DNA from: Hyphomonas oceanitis SCH89 | GTDB lineage: Bacteria > Pseudomonadota > Alphaproteobacteria > Caulobacterales > Hyphomonadaceae | Length of the DNA: 64,000 nt | NCBI RefSeq assembly: GCF_000685295.1 | Contig: NZ_ARYL01000007.1 | Span: 60,033 to 124,032, forward strand | Direction of reading: 5' to 3' | Part shown: positions 55,534 to 63,422 of the stretch, one piece after another | Position numbering within the stretch: the first letter of the stretch is position 1 | Layout of the letters: each line of letters opens with the position of its first letter | The notes under the pieces: generated by a model | What the model was told of the DNA's origin: nothing | What the model saw: only the letters and a program-made list of their open reading frames with translations | Databases searched by the model: none | Program-made: the position numbers and the translations under genes

Positions 55534-56685
55534 GTGTTTGGTTCGAAGGAAAAATCCCGCCGGAAACTGGCCGGACAGGTACGAAACGCCCTTGGGGCGC
55601 CGGACTGGCTGGAGTCGGTGGACGTGGACGAGTCAGGGCGCGCGATCCTAGTATTGCTTGCAGATCCGGCCGATCAGGCGGGGGCTGAGGCGCGCCGGAT
55701 CGAGGCCGAAGGACGGGCTGAACTGGTGCCCGGCGTGCAGGCTGTGACCAGCATCCTGACGGCCCAGGTGACGGCCCCTGCGCACAAGCATGTAAAGCTT
55801 GAACCGGCCCCGCGGCGTGTGTCCAAGGGCGCGCGCCTCTCTGATGAGGCGATGCAGCAGGGCGCGCCGACGCAAGGGGGCAGTATACCCAAGATTGCCG
55901 GAATTGACCGGATTCTCGTCGTGGCGAGCGCCAAGGGCGGGGTCGGTAAGTCGACTGTCGCGGTCAATCTGGCGGCGGCGATGGCCAAGGCGGGCATGAA
56001 AGTCGGGCTGCTCGACGCAGATGTCTACGGGCCGTCGATCCCGACCATGCTCGGCATGCAGGAGGCGCAGCCGGAGACAGCGGCGTCAAAGAAGCTGGTG
56101 CCTGTTGAGGCCTACGGGATGAAGACGCTGTCGATCGGCTATCTGTCGGATCCGGATGCGCCAATGATCTGGCGCGGGCCGATCGTGATGTCGGCGATCG
56201 CTCAAATGCTGAATGATGCCGAATGGGGCGAACTGGACGTGCTTGTGATCGACACGCCGCCGGGCACGGGTGATGCTCAGCTGGCGATTGCCCAGCGCGT
56301 ACCGGTGACGGCGGCGGTGATCGTGACAACGCCGCAGGAAGTGGCGCTGGCCGATGTGCGGCGCGGAGCCGCGATGTTTACGAAAACGGCCGTGCCCGTG
56401 CTTGGCATTGTCGAGACGATGAGCTGGTTCGAAGACCCGGCGGGCAATCGCCATTACCTGATGGGCGAGGGCGGCGGCGCGGCCATGGCCAAGACGCTGG
56501 GCCTGCCGCTGCTGGGGCAAATTCCAATGCTGCAGACCATTCGCGAGGGCGGAGATGCGGGCAAGCCGGCGGCGCTGTCCGGCGGCGAGCCGGGGCGTAT
56601 CTTCCACGAACTTGCGCGCACCGTGGCCGTGGGCCTCGATACGCTGGAAACGAAGCCTGCCCCCGAAATCATTTTCGAGGACTAG
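55534..56685 (+). CDS. Mrp/NBP35-type Fe-S carrier ATPase
   Basis: 383-aa P-loop ATPase of the Mrp/ApbC family that helps insert iron-sulfur clusters. An N-terminal MIP18-like domain (about 1-80) is followed by the deviant Walker A SAKGGVGKSTVAVNLA (about 128-143), the DADVYGPSIPTMLG motif and IDTPPGTGDAQL. The region after ETMSWFEDPAG lacks the CPxC pair that binds a bridging cluster in many Mrp proteins; alphaproteobacterial members often lack it. The start is a GTG at 55534 behind AGGAG. It is divergent from hflK. Confidence 0.9.
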   Translation: MFGSKEKSRRKLAGQVRNALGAPDWLESVDVDESGRAILVLLADPADQAGAEARRIEAEGRAELVPGVQAVTSILTAQVTAPAHKHVKLEPAPRRVSKGARLSDEAMQQGAPTQGGSIPKIAGIDRILVVASAKGGVGKSTVAVNLAAAMAKAGMKVGLLDADVYGPSIPTMLGMQEAQPETAASKKLVPVEAYGMKTLSIGYLSDPDAPMIWRGPIVMSAIAQMLNDAEWGELDVLVIDTPPGTGDAQLAIAQRVPVTAAVIVTTPQEVALADVRRGAAMFTKTAVPVLGIVETMSWFEDPAGNRHYLMGEGGGAAMAKTLGLPLLGQIPMLQTIREGGDAGKPAALSGGEPGRIFHELARTVAVGLDTLETKPAPEIIFED

Positions 56686-56693
56686 GCGCCGTC

Positions 56694-57602
56694 TCAGGCG
56701 TTGAAGTTCAGGACGAGGCCGGCTTCCGGCCAGCGGCACTTGATGAGCTGGCCTGTGCTGGAAAGCGTGAGCCAGGCATCCTTCATGTCGTCGCCGCCAA
56801 AGGCGATATTGGTGACCAGCATGTCCGGGAAGGCCGTGTGGCTGAAATCGCCCTCAGGCGTGATGGTCGTGATGCCGCCATTGAGGATGGTGGCGACGCA
56901 GACATTGCCCGCAGCGGTCATGGCGAGACTGTCAAAGTATTGCAGACCCGGCATCGTGGCGACGACGCGGCCGCCATTAAAGGGGCTGGCGGGCTTGATC
57001 TCGCCGGGGGCGGCGAGGTCGAAGGCCCACATGCGGCCGGTCATCGTGTCGGCCATGAAGACGGTCTGCTCATCTGGCGAGAGGCCAACGCCATTGGGGC
57101 TGGAATAGTGGAAATCGAGCTCTTTCGCTTCCGACGCGCCCTTGGCGAGGTAGAAGAGGCCGCCATAGTCGCGGTGGCGGGAATAGGATTTGCCATGGTC
57201 GGTGAAATAGAGGTTGCCGGCCTTGTCAAAGACGAGATCGTTCGGGCCTTTGAGCTTGTTGCCGCCAACGCTGTCGAGCACGCGTTCGACCTTGCCGGTG
57301 GAGAGATCGATACGCTCGATGCGGCCGCCGGAATAGTCATCCGCCGCGTTGCCGGGGATTAGCAGGCCCTCGACGTTCGACCACTGGAAGCCCCCATTGT
57401 TGCAGCACCAGAGGGCACCGTCCGGCCCGATGGCGAGGCCGTTGGGGCCGCCGCCGGGCGTTGCCACGACTTCTGACTTGCCCTTGCCCCAGTGCCGGGA
57501 GATCTGGCCTTTCTGGATTTCAACGACGATGACCGAGCCGTCCGACATGACGACGGGGCCTTCCGGAAAGCCGAGACCATCGGCGACGAGTTCGAAATCC
57601 AT
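56694..57602 (-). CDS. SMP-30/gluconolactonase-like beta-propeller
   Basis: 302-aa six-bladed beta-propeller of the SMP-30/gluconolaconase/LRE-like group: GFPEGPVVMSDGSVIVVEIQ at the start, GGGPNGLAIGPDGALWCCNN, LKGPNDLVFDKAGNLYFTDH and SSPNGVGLSPDEQTVFMADT. The conserved Glu, Asn and Asp metal ligands typical of lactonases appear present, which suggests sugar-lactone hydrolysis. The ATG at 57602 is preceded by AGGAGG. It converges with mrp, with 8 bases between stop codons. Confidence 0.88.
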   Translation of the reverse strand: MDFELVADGLGFPEGPVVMSDGSVIVVEIQKGQISRHWGKGKSEVVATPGGGPNGLAIGPDGALWCCNNGGFQWSNVEGLLIPGNAADDYSGGRIERIDLSTGKVERVLDSVGGNKLKGPNDLVFDKAGNLYFTDHGKSYSRHRDYGGLFYLAKGASEAKELDFHYSSPNGVGLSPDEQTVFMADTMTGRMWAFDLAAPGEIKPASPFNGGRVVATMPGLQYFDSLAMTAAGNVCVATILNGGITTITPEGDFSHTAFPDMLVTNIAFGGDDMKDAWLTLSSTGQLIKCRWPEAGLVLNFNA

Positions 57603-57726
57603 GCGTGTTCCTCCTTGTTTTGGAGGAACACTAGGCCCGGCATTGAAGGGCCGCAACGGCTGACGCAGGGGAGCGCCACGGCCTTGTGGCTGACCGTTCG
57701 CGGGTTATTCCCGGGTTATTGAAGGG

Positions 57727-58275
57727 TCAGGAATTTGTGTCGGCATGGCTTGCGGCGTGAACGCGCTCAAGCTTGCGGATCGTGTAGGCAAAATCATTGC
57801 CCTCAGCGGCCTCGAAATGCTCGGACGTATGTTCGCGCCATTCATGCTCGTCGAGTTCCGGGAAATAGGCGTCGCCTTCGGGATAGGATTCGACATCTGT
57901 CAGGTAGATGCGGTCAGCGAGCGGCATGGCCAGCGTGTAGATGGCCTCGCCGCCGATCACGAAGGCTTCTTTGCGGCCATCGCGCGCGGCAACCGCCTTG
58001 GCGGCATTCATGGCGGCGATGAAGTTGGAATAGACGCGCGCGCCGGGAGCATCATAGGTCCAGTCGCGCGTCATCACGATATTCTCGCGACCGGGCAGGG
58101 GGCGCTTGGGCAGGCTTTCCCACGTCTTGCGGCCCATGATGATAGGATTTCCCATGGTTATGCGCTTGAAGAACATCATGTCGCCCTTCAGGCGCCATGG
58201 GAGTTCGCCGGCGGCCCCGATGACGCCATTGCGGCCACGGGCAACAATCAGGCTCAGTTTCACGTCATTCTGCAT
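57727..58275 (-). CDS. folA: Dihydrofolate reductase
   Basis: 182-aa enzyme that reduces dihydrofolate to tetrahydrofolate. It has LSLIVARGRNGVIGAAGELPW (about 7-27), the substrate Asp in GDMMFFKRITMG, IMGRKTWESLP and VIGGEAIYTLAMP, with an EHEWREHTSEHF C-terminal strand. Full length for the chromosomal enzyme. The ATG at 58275 is used; a TTG five codons upstream is the alternative. thyA, its usual metabolic partner, lies 4 kb downstream on the same strand. Confidence 0.94.
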   Translation of the reverse strand: MQNDVKLSLIVARGRNGVIGAAGELPWRLKGDMMFFKRITMGNPIIMGRKTWESLPKRPLPGRENIVMTRDWTYDAPGARVYSNFIAAMNAAKAVAARDGRKEAFVIGGEAIYTLAMPLADRIYLTDVESYPEGDAYFPELDEHEWREHTSEHFEAAEGNDFAYTIRKLERVHAASHADTNS

Positions 58276-58420
58276 GGATGAAGGATGCAACTTTCAGCTT
58301 TTTCGTTGACGGACGGCTTTTTTGCCTCGCCTTGTTAAGCATGTGAGACACATTCTTTTGGGGTGTAATCAACCGGATTTGTCAGATATCCGTCACGAAA
58401 CGCAGTTGCAGGGGCATGGC

Positions 58421-59158
58421 GTGCTGAATTCCTTTCTCTCGATAATTACCAACGGTAATACAGGACAAGCGCTTCCGGTTTTGGTTGCGCTCGCACTCAC
58501 CTTTACAGCGATATACATGCTGAAAGGGCGTGCTTGGGCGCTTATGTATGTCGCTTTGATACCTTTCCTGAACTGGTCTTTCGGCGTGATCCCGGAGTTC
58601 GAGATTCTGGACAAAAGCGCGAGCTGGCCGCGTGGCCTGTCGCTGCATCCGATGACCATTGTGACGGGTATGGTGTTTGTTGTGCGCGATTTTGTGCAGC
58701 GCGAGATGGGGCACCGCGTGCTGGCCGTGATGGCGATGGCTGTGGCGTGGTCATTTTTCTATGCGTGGCCTGTGATTGCGCTGGCCAGTGGCATTGCCTT
58801 CGCGGTCTCCGAGGGCGTCGACTGGCTGATGTTCACGTTTACGAAGTACCGGTTGTCGACACGCATCCTGTTGTCGAGCGCGCTGGCGGCGCCTGTCGAC
58901 ACGACGGTGTTCCTGTATGGCGCTGACCTAGCCAAACAGCTGAACTTCAACGGATCGATCCTTCACGGTCCGGTCACCCTGCCGATCATTCGCTTATTCT
59001 GGGATCATGCGTGGATAATGCCGCTGCCCGATGGAAATACGTTCCACATTGCCAACTGGGTGGTGTTCGTGATCGGCAAGATGGTGGGCGCGGTTGCCGT
59101 GTCGATGATCATGCGGCGGCGTGAAAACCTCGGCCTGGTAAACCCGGCCGAGGCTTGA
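58421..59158 (+). CDS. VUT-family (queuosine-precursor-type) membrane transporter
   Basis: 245-aa polytopic membrane protein with about six helices. It has LHPMTIVTGMVFVVRDFVQR (with the VRDFVQRE motif) and SEGVDWLMFTFTKYRLSTRI, both reminiscent of the VUT/YhhQ transporters that import queuosine precursors. The substrate is not certain. The GTG at 58421 with AGGGGC upstream is preferred; the frame opens at a TTG at 58322 but that part is not membrane-like. It converges with aqpZ. Confidence 0.75.
   Translation: MLNSFLSIITNGNTGQALPVLVALALTFTAIYMLKGRAWALMYVALIPFLNWSFGVIPEFEILDKSASWPRGLSLHPMTIVTGMVFVVRDFVQREMGHRVLAVMAMAVAWSFFYAWPVIALASGIAFAVSEGVDWLMFTFTKYRLSTRILLSSALAAPVDTTVFLYGADLAKQLNFNGSILHGPVTLPIIRLFWDHAWIMPLPDGNTFHIANWVVFVIGKMVGAVAVSMIMRRRENLGLVNPAEA
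59122..59153 (-). terminator. Terminator after aqpZ
   Basis: On the minus strand CCTCGGCC pairs with GGCCGAGG over a 10-base loop and is followed by TTTT. It lies inside the last codons of the convergent VUT gene, about 10 bases past the aqpZ stop. Confidence 0.75.
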
Positions 59159-59162
59159 GGCA

Positions 59163-59849
59163 TTAGCTTGGGTCTTTTTCCAGAAGACCGAACCGGGCTT
59201 TCATGCCGGCAAGGCCGGCGCCGACCAGCGGTGCGAGCAGGAACAGCCAGAGCTGTGACATGGCATGGCCGCCTGCAAACAGGGCCGGACCGAAACTGCG
59301 GGCCGGGTTGACCGAGACGCCTGTCACCTGAATGCCGACAATGTGGATCGCGGTGAGTGTCAGGCCAATCGATAGGCCCGCCATGGGCGTTGGTGCGGCC
59401 AGATTGGTCGATCCGAGGATGACGATCAGGAAGAGGAATGTTGCGACCACTTCGAATATGATGGCCGCCATCAGGCTGTACTCGCCGAGGTAACCCGTCC
59501 CCCAGCCATTCTGTCCGAGACCGTCAACGGCGACGTCATAGCCGTTCTGGCCGCTGGCGATAAGGAAGAGGATGCCTGCGCCAATCGTGGCGCCGATGAA
59601 CTGGGCAAGCCAGTAGGTGAGCATCGTCTTGCCGTCCATGCGGCCAGCGATAAAGGCGCCGAAACTGACGGCGGGGTTTACGTGGCAGCCGGAGATATGG
59701 CCGATGCCGTAGGCCATCGCCACGATGGCGAGGCCAAAGGCGAAGGCTATGCCGAGTTGCCCGACCTGGTCGCCGGCAAGAACCGCCGACCCGCAACCAA
59801 AAAGAACGAGTGTCAGGGTGCCGATAAGCTCGGCTGCAAAGACTTTCAT
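59163..59849 (-). CDS. aqpZ: Aquaporin Z
   Basis: 228-aa water channel with six helices and two half-helices carrying the NPA motifs: SGCHVNPAVSFG (about 63) and GVSVNPARSFGPAL (about 185). The small side chains and the NPARSFGPALF sequence fit the water-selective AqpZ type. GGGAGGG lies before the ATG at 59849; the frame from 59924 is too long. The upstream side is divergent from the TonB receptor. Confidence 0.92.
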   Translation of the reverse strand: MKVFAAELIGTLTLVLFGCGSAVLAGDQVGQLGIAFAFGLAIVAMAYGIGHISGCHVNPAVSFGAFIAGRMDGKTMLTYWLAQFIGATIGAGILFLIASGQNGYDVAVDGLGQNGWGTGYLGEYSLMAAIIFEVVATFLFLIVILGSTNLAAPTPMAGLSIGLTLTAIHIVGIQVTGVSVNPARSFGPALFAGGHAMSQLWLFLLAPLVGAGLAGMKARFGLLEKDPS

Positions 59850-59924
59850 GGTTTTCCCTCCCAGGAATGAGGCGGCCCCACGCCGCCTGGGCAGGATTTT
59901 GATGCAGTTTTCCGCATTGGGCAA

Positions 59925-59952
59925 TTGACATGCATTGTGCGCCCGCTAATAA
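59925..59952 (+). promoter_or_regulatory. Promoter of the TonB receptor
   Basis: A perfect TTGACA -35 (59925-59930), a 16-base spacer and TAATAA (59947-59952), placing the start of transcription near 59959, directly before the inverted repeat at 59961. Confidence 0.6.
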
Positions 59953-59960
59953 AAAGAGAC

Positions 59961-59973
59961 GTTATCTTATAAC
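59961..59973 (+). promoter_or_regulatory. Zur-like operator
   Basis: GTTATCTTATAAC, perfect 5-bp arms separated by 3 bases. It matches the GTTATANTATAAC core of Zur boxes in arm sequence and spacing. It lies just downstream of the promoter and 23 bases before the start codon, so a bound repressor would block transcription. Confidence 0.6.
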
Positions 59974-59996
59974 ACTAAATACAGGTTTCCTCCCCC

Positions 59997-61991
59997 ATGA
60001 AATACCTTCTAGCTGCAGTGGCCACCGCGCCGCTCCTTGCCGGCATGGCGCACGCGCAAGCCGAAGACGAAGTCCGCATCGAACAACCTGTTATCGTGAC
60101 CCTGCCGGGGCCGCAGCGCACGGCCGGTGAAATGGTCAGCAATGTTGCCGCGCTGGACCGCAAGGATCTTGTTGAGGATATGTCCTCGACGCTGGGCGAT
60201 ACGCTGGACCGCCAGCCGGGCGTTGCCTCGACCTCGTTCGGGCAGGGCGCCAGCCGTCCTATCCTGCGCGGCCTTGGCGCCGAGCGCGTTCAGGTGCTGA
60301 CGAATGGTATCGGCGTGATCGACGTATCGGCGGCGAGCCCGGACCACCAGGTAGCCGCGGACGGGATTGATGCTGTGAAGGTGGAAATCCTGCGCGGCCC
60401 TGCAGCGCTGGTTTACGGCGGGCAGGCGATTGGCGGCGTGGTCAACGTGATCGACGGCCTGATCATGGAAGACCTGCCAAAACGGCCCTTCGCGGGCGAA
60501 GCCTATGCGGCGAGCAATAGCGTCAATGACGGCACGGAGACCGGTGGGCGCGTGCAGGGCGTGATGGGATCGCTTGTTGGCACGCTGACGGCCTCGACGC
60601 GCGACTTTGGCAATTATGATATTCCCTCGTCGGCGCAGTCTGATCGCCTGCGCGCCGTAAACGGCGAACCCGCAGGACCCGACGGTGAATTGCCGAACTC
60701 GTTCGTGCAAACAGATTCCCTCGCGGGCGGCCTGACATGGGTTGGCGAGAAGGGCTTCCTTGGCGGCGCAGTGCGTCAACAAAGCTCGCAATATGGCCTT
60801 CCCCTGGAAGAGACCGCCTATATCGACCTGAAGCAGACGCGCTATGACATGCGCGGTGGGCTGAACATCGACAATGGCTTTCTGACGAAGGTGACGGGGT
60901 CGGCCTCGGTTGCCAATTACGAACATACCGAATTTGAAGGACCAGGCGAGCCGGGGACCAAGTTTGAGACCGACGGTTTCGAGGGACGGCTGGAAGTCGG
61001 CCATGTGCTGGGCCCGCTCGAAGGCGAGTTTGGTATCCAGTATGCGGATAGTTCGCTCGACGCGATTGGCGACGAGGCATTCATCACACCGACGGACACG
61101 AAAAGCGTTGGTGTCTTCCTCTATGAGACCCATGACTTTGACAGTGGCCTCGGGATTGAAGGTGGACTGCGCGCTGAGCAGGTCGATCTCGACAATGAAG
61201 GCGCCGGCAAGGTGAGCTTTGATTTGGCCAGCGGCTCTGCCGGTGTGCACAAGCACTGGGATTCCGGCTGGTTCCTCGGAACGCAGGTGTCATGGGCCGA
61301 ACGGGCGCCGAACCAGAGCGAGCTGTTCGCTGACGGTCCGCACCTGGCGACAGAGCAATACGAAGTCGGCGATGCGACGCTCGGCAAGGAGCGCGGGCTG
61401 AACCTGGAAGGCACGGCGCGCTGGGAAAACGACACGATGAGCTTCGGCGCGAACCTGTTCCTGACGGACTTCTCTGACTTCATCTATCTCGCCGCGACGG
61501 GCGCAGAACTGGATGACCTTCCGGTCTTTGAATTCCGCCAGCAGGACGCGCAGTTCACCGGCGGCGAACTCTTTGCCAATTACCAGCTACTGGATGGGCC
61601 GTTGAAAGCGGACTGGAAGTTCGATGCCGGGCTCGACTTCGTCAACGCAGAATTCGATGATGGTTCGGATGTGCCCTATGTGCCGCCGGTGACGCTGAAT
61701 GCCGGCGCTGAAGCCGACTGGGGCGCACTGGCGCTGGGTGCGAAGCTGACATGGGCCGGTGACCAGGATTCGCCGGGCGTCGGCCAATTAGCGACGGATG
61801 GCTATGTGACGGCCGACCTGCATGCTGACCTTGATATTGCGCGCTACGGCTTTGGCCGGACCGGAACGAAACTGTTCCTTGAGGCGCGCAATGTGAGCGA
61901 CGAGGAAGTACGCATGGCAACCAGCGTTCTGAAGGACAGCGTGCCAATGCCGGGCCGGAATATCCGCGCAGGCATCCGCTACCTGTTCTAG
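59997..61991 (+). CDS. TonB-dependent receptor, zinc (ZnuD) type
   Basis: 664-aa outer-membrane receptor. It has a signal peptide (cleavage after AHA, about residue 20) and a plug domain (about 40-150) with VLTNGIGVIDVSAASPDHQV and RGPAALVYGGQAIGGVVNVI. A 22-strand barrel ends in the C-terminal phenylalanine (GIRYLF). The plug sequence is close to ZnuD-type receptors. With the Zur-like operator upstream, uptake of zinc under starvation is the best inference; copper or another metal is possible. No clear ribosome-binding site is seen before the ATG. Confidence 0.85.
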   Translation: MKYLLAAVATAPLLAGMAHAQAEDEVRIEQPVIVTLPGPQRTAGEMVSNVAALDRKDLVEDMSSTLGDTLDRQPGVASTSFGQGASRPILRGLGAERVQVLTNGIGVIDVSAASPDHQVAADGIDAVKVEILRGPAALVYGGQAIGGVVNVIDGLIMEDLPKRPFAGEAYAASNSVNDGTETGGRVQGVMGSLVGTLTASTRDFGNYDIPSSAQSDRLRAVNGEPAGPDGELPNSFVQTDSLAGGLTWVGEKGFLGGAVRQQSSQYGLPLEETAYIDLKQTRYDMRGGLNIDNGFLTKVTGSASVANYEHTEFEGPGEPGTKFETDGFEGRLEVGHVLGPLEGEFGIQYADSSLDAIGDEAFITPTDTKSVGVFLYETHDFDSGLGIEGGLRAEQVDLDNEGAGKVSFDLASGSAGVHKHWDSGWFLGTQVSWAERAPNQSELFADGPHLATEQYEVGDATLGKERGLNLEGTARWENDTMSFGANLFLTDFSDFIYLAATGAELDDLPVFEFRQQDAQFTGGELFANYQLLDGPLKADWKFDAGLDFVNAEFDDGSDVPYVPPVTLNAGAEADWGALALGAKLTWAGDQDSPGVGQLATDGYVTADLHADLDIARYGFGRTGTKLFLEARNVSDEEVRMATSVLKDSVPMPGRNIRAGIRYLF

Positions 61992-62004
61992 TCCTGCCGT
62001 TTAA

Positions 62005-62045
62005 GTACCCGGGTTTCGCGTTAACGCGCGCGGTCCGGGTATTTC
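62005..62045 (+). terminator. Possible terminator after the TonB receptor
   Basis: The arms TACCCGG (62006-62012) and CCGGGTA (62035-62041) enclose an inner CGCGTTAACGCG palindrome. A short T-run follows. Confidence 0.45.
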
Positions 62046-62106
62046 CCTATTTCGGTTCCCGGCCAACCGGTGCACCGTACTGGCTAATCTTCAGGCAGGA
62101 GCGGGC

Positions 62107-62463
62107 ATGACGTCGGTTACCAAGGACTATGCGGCCATCACGGATGGAATCAATCACGGCATTTCGGGGCTACGGCAGACCGACGCGCTGGAAACAATTA
62201 CGGCTTTCAGCGCAATGTCGAAGGCGGCCATGGGCGATGGCGCGCTCGACAAGAAAACGAAGGAACTGATTGCCCTTGCGATCGGCGCAGCCAAACAATG
62301 CGATGGCTGTATCGGATTTCACACCAAAGCCCTGAAGCGTCTCGGCGCGACGGATGAAGAGGTGGCAGAAACACTCGGCGTTGTCGTCTATATGGGCGGT
62401 GGCCCCGGCCTGATGTATGCCGGGGATGCTTGGACAGCCTGGCAGGCCCTGAAGCAGGGGTAA
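62107..62463 (+). CDS. Carboxymuconolactone decarboxylase/AhpD-like protein
   Basis: 118-aa protein of the AhpD-like fold. KELIALAIGAAKQCDGCIGF has the CxxC pair (Cys65, Cys68) followed by HTKALKRLGATDEEVAE. The redox CxxC plus histidine is typical of alkylhydroperoxidase-type proteins, while carboxymuconolactone decarboxylase activity usually requires other genes that are absent here. GGAGCG lies before the ATG. Likely an antioxidant or general thiol-redox role. Confidence 0.85.
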   Translation: MTSVTKDYAAITDGINHGISGLRQTDALETITAFSAMSKAAMGDGALDKKTKELIALAIGAAKQCDGCIGFHTKALKRLGATDEEVAETLGVVVYMGGGPGLMYAGDAWTAWQALKQG

Positions 62464-62473
62464 GCGGCCCCGA

Positions 62474-63268
62474 TCAGACCGCCACAGGTGCCTTGATATG
62501 GGCGTGAGGCGTGTAGTTCTCGACCTTGAAGTCTTCATATTCCCAGCTGAACAGGTCGGTCTTGTCGGGATTGAGCGTGATCGAGGGGAGGGGGCGCGGC
62601 TCGCGCGTGAGCTGCAGTTTCGCCTGTTCGACATGGTTGAGATAGAGGTGGGCGTCCCCGAACGTGTGGACGAACTCGCCGGGTTTCAGTCCGGTCGCCC
62701 GGGCCATCATCAGGGTTAACAGCGCATAGGATGCAATGTTGAAAGGTACGCCCAGGAAGATATCTGCCGAGCGCTGGTAAAGCTGGCAATTAAGCTTGCC
62801 GTCCATGACGTTGAACTGGAACAGACAATGGCACGGCGGCAGGGCCATCTCGTTCACATCAGCCGGGTTCCAGGCTGACACGATCAGGCGGCGCGAGTTC
62901 GGATTCGTGCGGATTTCGTCGAGGACCCACTGGATCTGGTCGATCACGCGGCCGTCAGGCGCTGCCCAGCTGCGCCACTGTTTTCCATACACGGGACCCA
63001 GGTCGCCATTGGCATCCGCCCAGTCATCCCAGATCGAAACGCCGTTATCTTTCAGGTACTTGATGTTCGTGTCGCCCTTCAGGAACCATAAAAGTTCCAC
63101 GATGATCGAGCGCAGGTGAAGCTTCTTGGTGGTGACCAATGGGAAGCCTTCAGAAAGATCAAACCGCATCTGGCGACCGAAGACGGCGCGCGTGCCTGTT
63201 CCCGTCCGGTCGGCCCGCTCGAAGCCCTTTTCCAGGATGTCTGACAACAGGTCGAGATACTGTTTCAT
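62474..63268 (-). CDS. thyA: Thymidylate synthase ThyA
   Basis: 264-aa enzyme making dTMP from dUMP with methylene-tetrahydrofolate, the same length as the Escherichia coli enzyme. It has [18 protein letters not shown] (about 21-38), [17 protein letters not shown], the catalytic cysteine in [10 protein letters not shown] (Cys146), and a C-terminal AHIKAPVAV. It couples to folA, which recycles dihydrofolate. It converges with the CMD gene. Confidence 0.97.
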   Translation of the reverse strand: MKQYLDLLSDILEKGFERADRTGTGTRAVFGRQMRFDLSEGFPLVTTKKLHLRSIIVELLWFLKGDTNIKYLKDNGVSIWDDWADANGDLGPVYGKQWRSWAAPDGRVIDQIQWVLDEIRTNPNSRRLIVSAWNPADVNEMALPPCHCLFQFNVMDGKLNCQLYQRSADIFLGVPFNIASYALLTLMMARATGLKPGEFVHTFGDAHLYLNHVEQAKLQLTREPRPLPSITLNPDKTDLFSWEYEDFKVENYTPHAHIKAPVAV

Positions 63269-63422
63269 GCGGTCCTCGCGTGCGATTCGTTGGTTAAAAG
63301 TCTTAACACAAACTTGCTATTGGCGGCCAATATTTGGGCGCTCGGCAAACAAAATATAATGAATGTTATGAAATATAGAGGCTTGTATCCAAGACTATAC
63401 CAGGACGGGGGGATATAAGACA

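Noticed and set aside
54578..55651. 357-aa plus-strand frame (and an overlapping one to 55688)
   Set aside because: Antisense to hflK and overlapping the true mrp start; low-complexity Pro/Arg tail mirrors the Gly-rich HflK N-terminus.
63293..63307. GTTAA-N5-TTAAC in front of the TadG-like gene, first taken as a CtrA box
   Set aside because: The spacing of the TTAA half-sites is 5, not the 7 of the CtrA consensus.
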